From Ctena decussata (taxonomy: Eukaryota > Mollusca > Bivalvia > Lucinida > Lucinidae), in the NCBI GenBank assembly GCA_963989385.1, contig OZ022508.1:55777087-55841086 (forward strand): a DNA stretch of 64,000 nucleotides. Reading direction: 5' to 3'. Of this stretch, positions 43,201 through 55,200 are shown in pieces (positions within the stretch are counted from its first letter, which is position 1; each line of letters starts with the position of its first letter). The notes beneath the pieces are model-generated. The model had not been told where the DNA came from. It worked only from the letters and a program-made list of their open reading frames with translations, and did not search any database. The translations under genes were made by a program, and so were the position numbers.

Positions 43201-46200
43201 AGTTGCCATAGCAACCAAACTGCCAGAGCAACTGCCAAGAAAAACAGTATTTTTATAGAGGGTAGTACCTAGATCCTTTCTGTGAAGTTTGAGCTTTATT
43301 GGTTGTATAGTTTCTGAGGAGATGATTTTTGAATATCTTTTCTATTTCTAACCTTTCGGTTGCCATGGCAACCAGCCTAATTGTGCAATTTACATAAATT
43401 TCATGTAGTTGATAGAGGACTACTCAAGGAACATTTCTGTAAAAGTTTTGTCAAAATATCTGCAGTGACATAGCAATAAATGCAAATTTTCAATTTTTCC
43501 CATACAAGTCAATGGAAACTTTAAGTTGCCATAGCAACCAAAGTTCTGAAGCAATTTGGATAAAAAACAGTATTATTGGTTCCCCCTGCCTATAGATGCT
43601 ATATATGAAATTTGGTAATAATGGGCTTTGTAGTTTCAGAGAAGCTGTCTTTTGAAAATATTGACGGACGGACGGACGACGGATGCCTGCCTATCCTATA
43701 AGCTCACCTGTGAGCCTTCGGCTCAGGTGAGCTAACAAGGGATATAACCTAAATACACTAGACATACCATTTTTAGTTCTAGTTTTTTCCCTTGACAATA
43801 TATTGTACAAGAAAACACAAAAATAGCCTTTTAGAACTAATGAAAGGGATTAACTCTAAAACAAAAAAAGGGAGAGCAGCCATTTTTGTACGCGACACAT
43901 TGTTGGGACTTCATTCACATTGCTATGAAGTTTTATAAAGATATCCCAAACGGTTATCTAGTTATGGCACGTACAAGACTTACAGGGAAAAAATTAATTT
44001 AAGGGGCATAACTTCAAAAGTAAGAAAGGGGGAGCAACCATTCTTATACGCGACACGTTCCCCCACCCTGATACATATGCCTACCAAAGTTCATGAAGAT
44101 ATCCCAAATGGTTACTGAGTTATGGCGTGTACAAGAATGTTTACAGACGGACGGACGGACAGCGCCACAACATAATACGTCCGTTTTTTCAAAACGGGCA
44201 TATAAAAACAAGTGTGCACCAGCTTAATTTGGAGATACAGTAGAACTTCATTGGCTCGAACAGGCTTGGGACCTCGAAAATTAGTTCCAGCCAAGGGTAG
44301 TTCTAGCCATCCAGGGTTAAAATCTATATAAAGTAACCTCTAGGGACAAAGGAAAGAGTTCCAGCCAGGCAGGGTTAATGAGCCATCAGGGTTCAAGCCA
44401 TTTAAGTTCTACTGTATATAATTATCTAAATTTCAAAGAAATTTCATTCACTGGTTACTTAGATATTGCTCCAGGTGGATAGTTCTTTCATGAATGCATG
44501 GTAAGTATCATACTGTATCCTATGTATCCATGAACACACCCATTGCCTCCACAGCCTCTTATCACAATGTATTCTCAGTACTGCATTTGCTTACCTTCAT
44601 AAAATTGACTATTGAGAATCTGTATGTGACATTTGGGCGAGTGTTTTGTATAGAGAAGTAGAACCATTGTGTGTGCTTTGAGGTGTACAGGTCATACCGT
44701 AACCATAGCTCATAGTCATAGTCTCCTCTGGAAAATAAGTAAGATAATAATTATCTTCACAATTTTAAAAATACATTAGTCACTTTCACACCTTAACACT
44801 CTGTCTATTCTATGCACAGAGTACATGTCTTCAGACTATGCATAAATTTGACACTGTTTTATGTGTTCAACTTTGTGATTTGAATATGCATTCCAATAAA
44901 TGTGCTGTCCAAAGACATATACTATATAATCAGTCAGCAAAAACCTTGCAGGTTAAATGAGATGATGTAAAAATTCCACCATGTGCCCATGTCAAAATTA
45001 AGTTGCTATTGGATAAAAAATCACTACATCTTAGAATCTGCCACTGCTGTTATGACATCAGCAACCATTTGCTGGTCTATGGTTACCGTAATGACCCTAA
45101 AACTTCGGACACCCAAAAGTTGAATAATCATTGTTTGAAAATTCTTAGAAAGTGAATTTTACTCACGTTAATGCATCAAAATGATGTTTAGTGTATGGTG
45201 AAAAGAACAGTGTGCAAATTCTGACTGCATAAACACAGGAGGCCTTGTCCCAAAGCAGCAGTTAGAAGAATAGCAGACTGAACATTATAAATTAAGTGCA
45301 CCAAATATGTGCAGCATATCAAAGTTCACAACTTACACTTGTATGACCTTGGCGAGATTGCCACTCTCAAATCGTGACTCAAATATAAGCGTTGTGTCAT
45401 CTTGAGCTCTGTCTATACTAACGGCACATTTCTCTGGACCAGTACGTATACCACCCACTCGAGATCGAACAAACTGTAACAAACAATTTTACAAGGCTTG
45501 GAACAAAAGTACCATAAAAGTTTGAGTCACTGGGACAGCTAGATCAGAGCAGACCCAGATTAGACTGCTCCTAAATCATGGTCTACACTGTTTGCCATTC
45601 CACTTGCATATTTATGATGCATATAATAACTGCACAGTAAATGATAGAGCTCCATTTTTAGGACAGTTATGGCAATTATTTTAGTTGATACCATTTTTTT
45701 TTAACTTCTACAGTAAAGTTGTCAAGATAATTTCAAAGGATATGTTGCATCAAGATTTTATGTTTTCAAGATAGGTGTAATTTGGAAATCTCTTTTCTTT
45801 TCTTTCTTCTCCAAACAAGGTACCATTTTCTGGTCTCCTAATAAGCGTAATTTGATTTTTTTTTTGTCCTACCCCAAATTAAAAGGTAACATGTGACCCC
45901 TTACTAGAATCACCTTGTCTAGGAGTCCCTACATATGACTTTTTGAAGAATTCACAGAAACTCCATAGATGTACTCTATTTATTCCCCTGTAAGATGGCG
46001 GTGGGGTCTTTTTCTCCTCCGGAAGATTCTTCAAGTTTATGAGAAGCAAGAACAAAACAAAAATCAAGGTTTAAGACAAGAATTCTGCGGAATGCGGTGT
46101 CTCGCCTGTCAGCGCTTTGTGAAACTGACCTAAACACAAAAGCCCGATGAAAGTTTACGCCACCACCGACACCGGAAAAGCAATACCTATGTCTCGCTTC

Positions 46201-49200
46201 TGCTTCACAGGCGAGACAAAAACTGAATGCTAATTTACCTATCTCAGCTATTTATGATTTCAGTGACATCGTCATGACATCACTAATCATGAGGTGAGAT
46301 CATAATGACATGATGAGGTCATTATGACATCAAAATGATGTCACAATTAAATCAACACTAGCTACATAGGTATGAAAAAGAGTATGGCATGCATACCAAT
46401 GTATATGTCATAACAAGAGAGTGACATAATCAAAATGCAAAATTTTCTAGATGTAAATAAAAAACATGTAACAAGAAAAACTGAAACAAACATAAACTTT
46501 ACTACTACCTCTGGTTGCCACACAAACTAAAACAGAAACATGTACTGAAGTATCTTGTGTACAGCACAGCCACATACTAATGCTACTCCTTATAAAACTA
46601 CTTTGGACTGCAATTTAACCTCAGTATCAAGTTATTCTCTTGTAATGCTATGCCTTTCTATGGTGTTCAAACCTAGCACCATACATGTAAACTGGCCTGA
46701 GGCAAAAATGCCCTCTCCATCTTTACCGTAATGTGTTTAAATATTGGGACACCTAAGAACCATTAATTTTCCATTTGGCACAAATGGAAAATTAATGGTT
46801 TAAGGTGTCCCAGTACTTAAGCATTTAAGGGTATTAAGGTTTGATTATACTTCCAAATAGACTATAGCAAAACTTATATACTGGACAAAAAAAGTTAGGG
46901 ATCAAATATTTGACTAAAGCTTAAATCATGAAAAATAAATTACCCAAAAATAATTTTCTTCTGTTCAATACAGCTGTCAAATCGGCACAGAACTGCATGA
47001 AAAATATTGGAATCGGATCACGTGACACACCAGTAGAAACAAATAAACAGATATACCCCTAAAACTAAAGTGAAAATTGGCAGCACCACAAAATTGAATG
47101 CCCGTGGTTCTTGGCTTTATCCATGCAAAACCATTGCCAGTGCTCATCAATATCTCTAGGGGTCTGAATAACTGCATGACAGCTAGTCGGTGTTCTTTTG
47201 GTAAAGCGCTAGAGGCTCATTTGGGGACTTGTTTGCCATTTTTCATGAAAGGCCTGAATTAGCCCTCCAGGAGGTTCCTGAAGCCTCTGGTGATTAGAAT
47301 TGCTGTTTTGTAACATCTGTCAAGCATGTTCAATCAGATTTAAAACTTGCGAATAACAAGACTTGTCCATACGGACGATAGTCTCTGTCCCACGCTACTG
47401 GTTCATGACAATAATGCTGCGAGGACGCGCATTGTTTGTGCATTAAATGATTTAATCTGTCAAATTCAGCGAAAATTGTTGGAAACAGACTTTACACAGC
47501 TAATTTCCGTACTTGCATGCTGGTAATGAGGTCAGGATTGATGCGATTCCATAGAAATGCGATGCGATAGTCGGCAAAAAGTGACACAAATTGGCAGCTG
47601 GGACATTGGACCCATGTTCTTTTAACAGATGAGTCCAGATTTGAATGTGGATACCCAGGATGATGGGAGAAGGGTGTGACACATGCCAGGTACACGTTGT
47701 GTAGACTATGAATTAAGTCGTTTTGTGGAATATGATATGTCTCGAGGAGGGTGGGTGATGGTATGGTGCGGTATCTGGATTGGCAGCTGTGTGGTCTTGG
47801 GCATGCCAGACAGAGGCGCTCTGATTGGTGTTCGAGCCAGGAATGACACGTTTTATCCAATTACGAGACCGTATGCTGAAGTTTTTGGCGATGACATCAT
47901 AGAATTACAGGGCAAATGTGGTGGACCAGTACCTAGCGACAGAAACAAACGCCCACATTGACATGTCAAGTTGATCTTAAATCCAGATTAGTTTCAAATC
48001 CGACTGAGCATTCATTGGATGTTACACTGCCAATCCTGATCACGAGAGGTTTTCTGAAACTCAGGGAGAGCTCATTCAGGCTTTTTGTGAAAAATGGCAA
48101 GCGAGTCCCTAAATAGGGCCTCTCGAAATTTACCAGAAGCATACCGAGTGGCTGTCATGCAGTTATTCAAGCCCTTGGAGGTCACACTGAGAACTAAACA
48201 TGATTTTGCATTGATACAGCCAAAAATAATGGACATTCAGTTTTGTGTTATGCCAGTTTTCACTTTGATTTTAGGGGTATGCTTGTTTATCCATTTCTGC
48301 TGGTGTGTCATGTGATCAGATTCCAATATGTGTCATGCAATCTTGTGCAGCATTGGTAGATGTATTCAACAGAAGAAAATGATTTTTTGAAAATTACTTT
48401 TTTCGATATAAAAATTTCAGTTTAATGTTTGATCCTTAACTTTTTTTGTCCAGTATAGCTCAGCCAATTATTTCAACTATAAAGATGGTTCAAACAAACT
48501 GTAAACAATTAAGCTTTAAACAAGACCTGTCCATGCATAGGATAGTTCACCCAACAGCACCTTGCCCATCACATAAAATTTTTCGCCAAAACTTCAATGC
48601 AAGGTAAGATACTGATGACAGAGAGAATGCAATAGTTCTACCTGTACTTTTGTACAGGCAAGCTGAAAAGACAAATTAACTATAATATGTTCTGAAAAGT
48701 AAGATTCCTTGGAAGCAAGGAACACACTGAAGAAAAGAAAATAGTAGACTCGGTTTAATTGAGTCTGTTCATGACTAGTAATGAAATGTGCAACACCAGC
48801 CACGCCCCCTAGCACCGGCTTAAGCGGAACTCTATTTTCAAAATGACTCAAATGAACTCAATGATCCCAAAGGACCAGAAAATATAATCTGCACTATGAT
48901 GACGTACGGGGAGATGTTTATGGCCACCACATGGCACAAACACCAGCTGCAGTGAAGATAAATATGTTCTGAAAAGTCCTTGGAAGGAACACACCAAAGA
49001 AAAGAAAATAGCAGACTCGGTTTAATTGAGTCTGTTCATGACTAGTAATGAAATGTGCGACACAAGCCATGTGATAATGTTAAACTTATTCTCTTACCAG
49101 AGTAATGATAAACAAGTCATAAAAGCATGAAGCAAAACTTACAAAGGTACTTCTTGGTTCATACTGAAACACAAGTCTTCCCCCTCTTTCTTCACCTCGC

Positions 49201-52200
49201 ACCATAGGACTCTTCTCTAGGCCCGCTGAAATAAAATATTCCATATTTATTCGGCTATAAGACGAAGGGGTTTCCCTTCTAAAATTATACCAAATATCTA
49301 AATCAGACTTGTCAAATTCAGATTTATAAGATAAATTTCTCTCTCCAAAACAATCCAAAAATTCTAGATCCATCTTATAAGATGGATCTAAATTTTTTGG
49401 GGTTGCTTTGGAAGGGAAAATCCTGGTCTTATAACTGAAGAAATAAGGTAGCACAGAAGTCAAATTTCAAAATGAACTGACAAGCCCTTGACTTTCCCTA
49501 ATCATCAGCCAGATTTCCCGTACCACTAAAATGCCCTATTCAATCTATTTCTTTTATGAAGAATACATGTAGTGAGAGGTTTCACTCCCAACTTTCGATT
49601 AAGAGGTTGCTGTTTCAAGTCCCACTGGAAGCAAGATTTTCTGTGACCCTTAATTGCACATCACTGCACACAGCCTTTTGTAAAAAAAAAAACTCCCATT
49701 GTTATGCTACGACTGAATACTGTTGACAAGAATGTAAAACTGCCAAGACATGCATCATTTTCTATTTGTTGCAACAAAACAGTTTTCTTCATGCCTTGAA
49801 AGTACCGACAGCCATGCCTTTTTTGTCGTTTGATGCTGGGTGTATGTGAGATAACAGCTACATGCATTCATGTGAAGTTCCCAAAATAGTTTCTGTTGTA
49901 GCACATACTTAGATTAAAATTAATTAACATAGCAAAAGCATATTTTCATTTTCTCCATTACAATTAAGTCAATGGCAACTTCAAGCTCCCACAGTACACA
50001 AACTGCTGAGCAATTGCCATGCAAAACAGTATTTGTACAGAGGCTAGTACTAAGATCATTTTTGTAAAGTTTGAGGTTTATCGGCCACATAGTTTTTAAG
50101 GAGATGACACAACCCCAACCAATTATTTCTCACAGTGACGCTAAATAAAATTAGAGCAGTGTATTCCTGAAAACTTACTTTTTCTGTAGAATGGTTCTGG
50201 TTCCTGAGGATGATATTCTATATGCTTGATTCGCTGTGGTATAACCTGAATATCTGATGGCCTGAAATTATGGTAAAAATTCTAAAAATTGGGACAGCTA
50301 AATAATTACTGTAGTTCTTCCAAGAATGGTACAGTTTTTTGTTGGTTTTTAATGCAGAAATGTGCCTTTAAGATGCAGATGAATTGGCAAAAAGTGTAGA
50401 CCCAGATCAGACTGCTCCTTCAGAAGCAGTCTGATCTGGGTCTGCACTGTTTGCACAGAACTCTCTGTGTGCTTATATACTCGAAAAAAATATTAAAGGG
50501 TCAAACTTTTACCCCGCGATTTCTTGAACATTTCAAACATTTGGTAAAATAAATCATTTCCACCTTCCATTTCATTCATTTTACAAGTTTTATACACATG
50601 AACTTTGAAAATATAGCCTATATCTTGACCAGGTCCAGACTTCAATTCATACTACCCTTAAAATCAGAGTTTTTTTAAGTCCATAGGGAACAAATTCACC
50701 AAAATTTTCGATTTCGCCAATTCATGATTTTTTTGAAAAATTGCTCAAAAGTCATCAAGTTTAATCATTTTTAAGGTCAGCAAGCCATGAGAAGTTTAAA
50801 ACTCATAGCAATTTTAGAAGTGACTCCCGACCAAACTGACACACTATCAATTCTCTATGGGAATTCAAACAACTTTCATTTTAGGGGTAGTTTGACTTAA
50901 AGCTAGGCCTTGGTCAAGACAAAGGCTATAGGTTCAAACTTCATGTGTATAAAACTTGTAAAATGAATAAAATGGAAGGCAGAAATAATTTATTTTACCA
51001 AATGTTTGAAATGTTCCAGAAATTGCAGGGTAAAAGTTTGACCCTTTAATATTTTTTTTGAGTATATTTAGAATTTTTATAGGTCATTTATGCTGTATAG
51101 ATACAAGTCCAAGACAGAGCACTTCTGGTTTAAAACCTACGTTTCTCGTTTCAAATAAAGGCTACAAAGGGATCTGTTACTATGGTGTTTGAATCTCTTC
51201 TCAAAGGGGATACTTTCATAAAAAGAATTTGCTCTGAGATGAGAGAAAATTTGATTATTAAGAACCACATCATGTTATCCCTCGAGTAGTAAACTGACCA
51301 CCACTTATTTTTTTGTTGAGGCAGAAAGCAACTGGTTTTCCACAGAGTTTTCCAAAACATCCCCATAGTAATTATCAATATTTTTGGTTTTGTATGCTTA
51401 AACTCAAAGCCAAAATTGACTTCTAGAATAAAATGCATGACATCTATAGCTTATTATTATCACACATTGACTGGAAGTGTGCTTTTCAATTGTAAAAGTA
51501 TTCAGTTTCGTTTCCAACATACAATGAGGCACAGTCTGAACTTTTCTGAAGCTGTGAGGTCATATAGCTGTCATAATGTCACAACACTAATGACATCTAA
51601 CTGATTTCAAACATCAAATCTGACTACAAATCAACATGGCACAGATAATTGTCTGATTATACTTATATTTTCTTTCAAACGAAGCATAATAGCATTACCA
51701 TCTAGCAGCCTGTTGTGGACCCAGCTCCTTAGCAACAGCATATAGATTTCTAGGCTCTCGTAACCGTGGTACCTGACATAACAAAAAATAATGATGCCAA
51801 GAAAGCATATCATTATTTGAGCCACAACATGACAAAACCAACAAAGTGGCATGTATGCCCAGCAAAGACTCAGATCAGCCTGGGCATCTGCCCAGTCTGA
51901 GCATTGTCTTGGATGTCGGCATGGAGGTAGCTTAGACCCTTAGCTACCTTTCAAGCACACAGCAAAAGCTCTGATCTGACTACGCGGATGTCTAGGCCGA
52001 TCTGAGTCTTCGCAGGGTGCACATGCCACGTTGTTGGTTTTGTTGTATTGTGGCTCATTTCAATATAGAATGTATGCAAAAGGATTCAAACAGCAGGCCT
52101 GAAGAATGCAAAATATCTTTAAAGAGCGAAACTTTCTTATGTTGCACCAGGTAATCTGAAAAGATTGGTCCTTTGAAGAATTTTACATGATGCTGTTTCA

Positions 52201-55200
52201 CAAACACATAATTTATGCTTTGAAGAATTTTAAAATAACTAATCACTGCATTTCTTTTTTTTATTCATTGAAACAATATTCATTGTATCACCTACTGGAT
52301 CCATTTGTAGCAGAATCTTATCAGTACTTGACTTCAATCAGAAGTTCTTTTAAAAATTTAGAAGAGCCCCGGTAGCTCAGTGGGTGAAGCACAGGCCTAC
52401 TGATCTAGCGGACCGGGTTCGAATCCCGCTTGAGGCGAGAATGTTTCCAACCGTAAACGGGAGCTTTTCATTATCATCGCTCCATCGCCCTGATATGACT
52501 GAAATACTGTTGAAAAGGACGTAAAATCGCAAGTCTTCCATCCATCCACCTTTTAAAAATTTAGAAAGTTCTTAGAATTCCTATGAATCTCAGGACTGGA
52601 AAAAATCCATGTGTCTGCCTGCCATGATGACGGTCTCGTGCTGAAAGATGATCAAAGACTTTGAATTTTGCCAGTACCGAATATCAAATTCACCACAGTT
52701 TTTAAATAATTGGTGATGTAGGACAGTGACAATTTTAAGAATTTTCCAGCCCTGAATCTGGACAATATTAAACTGAGAGAATTAATATAGAACCCACCAT
52801 TCCTTTGCCATCTTGTTCAATATAGACCAACTGTGTTGTTTTGAGTAGTTCTTCCTGTAACTTGTTGTCTGAAAATATAAATAAATTACACTGTTAACCA
52901 TGTTTAACATGAATGGGTACACCCTCAACAATTTCTGTCGCCATTTTTACTAAGAATTATAACTTTTGTGACTTCCTGTTAATGACAAAGCTCTTCCAAA
53001 ATGAGACTTACAGGTCTGGAAAATCCTTAAAATTTCCACTAGTCCTACAGGACCAAAGATATGATGATTTAAATAATTTACACTGGGAAAAGTAAAAAAT
53101 TTCACTCCAGCAAAAGCCACTCGTCATGGCCAGCGGATGAGTAGAATTTCCCAGCCCTGACTTACTCTTGAAAGAAAATAATTGCTCCTAGGGCAGCAAT
53201 TTTTTTCTAATTTTCTAATTTTTCCTTTAAGAGTTTTCCCCATTAAGGAGACAAACAAGAAAATGGCTGACTTGCTTCCACTGAAAGTGAACCTATTCAC
53301 TTTAATGAGGTCTCTCTTTTTGATTAGATTTTCTCTTTATTACAATATTAACCCTTTTTAGACTGGAAACCCATCTTGGGGACAAAAGCAAACGGTGCAC
53401 ACCTAGTTCAGATGCTGCAATACCACAGGGTATAAACCAGTCCCGCCAATTTTCGCTTCCTGCAGAGACTGTACATCATATTTGGCTTCTGCCGAGACTG
53501 TCCGCGATGTCTTGCTTCCTGGTGAGACTTCTGTACATGATAAATGGCTTCCTGCAGAGACTGTCTGCGTGATTCTGCTTCCTGCCGAGGCTCTCGGCAG
53601 GAAGCAGTCACGCGGATAGTCTCGGCAGGAAGCCATTTTTTGAGGACAGTAGTCCCTGCAGGAAGCAAGAGTTCGCGAACAGTCTCGGCGGAAGCCAAAT
53701 TTGACGGACAGTCTCTGCAGGAAGGGAAAATTGGCGGACTGGTTTATACTCTGTGAATACATGGTGTCTGATCAGAGTCAACACTGCTTGCTATGCAAAA
53801 TACAATACAAGTTAATACATTCACTAGCAAACCCTAAAACTAAAAATGGGCTCATCCAAATGATAAGGATGGACAAGTCTATTTGTCTAAAAAGGGTTAT
53901 GCTTGTAAGTGCCAGGAAACTGAATAGCATTCTGTAATTTACTGATTTTGTGTGGAGTAGGGCTGCACAGTATCGAAGAATGATTAATCTTATTTTTCTA
54001 TTGACACAACATAACACTCCAGTAAGAAGTTCTGGACTCCATTCCATGACTCCACTTCAATGTTAACAAAGATCCAAACTATTCAAAACATCTAAAAAAA
54101 GAAAATACAAACCTTTTTCAATAGCTACAAATTGTTATTATTATGTAAATCTGGCAGAGAATTATAAAAGTGTATTTAAATCCTCATAAAGAAAGAGTGC
54201 AGCTAAACCAAAGAAATGAGAAAGCAAAACTATCAAGTTAACATGCCCAGGGTAACAGAAAGATATCATCAATTTGTGGATGATCTTAGCCATGCCAAAA
54301 TGTTGCTGACATGCTAAAGCAAGCATGCAAGAATGCAATAGCAACATTAAATATAGTGATCAAGCTTTATCAAAAATACTGATGTTGCATGTTTTCATGC
54401 AAGTCAAGAAATAGTGTTACCAGGATAACAGAAAATCTTTCTCACAAATGAGTATGTATCAAACAATGAATGAAAATATATACATAACAGTCATGAGACA
54501 ATCACCAACCCAAAATCAAATTTAGAGCCAGACTTATACATGGGATATAAAACGCTGATAAAACACTAGTAGATAATGCTATATATGAGCCCTGTCACCA
54601 GAAAAAGTACTTTCCTGCATGTGCTAGCAACAAAGTCTCGTATAATTTCATTATACATATACATGTATTCTGGTCAGACTCCTCCTCATGTCAACTGTTT
54701 ATGAAGTGAAAGCGAAATGTGTGTATGTGAAGACCCATTTGATTTTTCTAAATATGAGCCATGTCATGCTAAAAGGTATCTACCTATCTTCCTTTATGGT
54801 TTAACTACAACTGAGGACTTCATCCATCTTAAAGTACATGTATATGCAACTAGTGAAAACTCAAACCCAGTCTGTGAATCCATGCACTCTAGCTACAACC
54901 TTCAGTTTGTGCCTGCTCATAATGCAATTTTCCTTATGCAGCCACTCATACATGTTTATACGCAAAGAAAATGCAAAACATATACATGTGTACATATGCA
55001 ATGAAAATGCACTACATATATATGATAACCTATGCAATGAAAATGTAATACATAATTATATGATTATCTATGCAATGAAAATGCAATACATATATATTGA
55101 AAATGCAATACATATATATGTTAAATTATGCAACGAAACTGCAATACGTATATATGTTTACATATGCAATGAAAAGGTAATACATATACATTTACATATG

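Larger units (their letters stand above)
37101..44594. other. Intron 7, packed with tandem-repeat elements
   Basis: 7.5 kb, almost wholly repeats: a palindromic MITE, a 37.76-39.58 kb element with two nested MITEs, a G-rich triplicate, two minisatellite arrays (about 180 and 167 bp periods), a 325-bp-period element and a two-monomer element ending in an inverted repeat. Confidence 0.7.
45474..49142. other. Intron 5
   Basis: 3.7-kb intron with a short Helitron-like repeat (46070-46222), a short palindrome (46745-46811), the Tc1-like element (46879-48455) and a direct repeat pair at 48.7/48.97 kb. Confidence 0.65.

Noticed and set aside
37758..43734. CRISPR-like array
   Set aside because: Repeats are long monomers without unique spacers, inside a eukaryotic intron.
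52364..52435. Functional tRNA gene
   Set aside because: It has A and B boxes but no acceptor pairing of normal quality, and it continues into a SINE body with a CATC tail and target duplication.
53403..53762. ORFs on both strands through the 53.4-kb palindrome
   Set aside because: Open frames are expected from a GC-rich short repeat in inverted order. No start context or homology.
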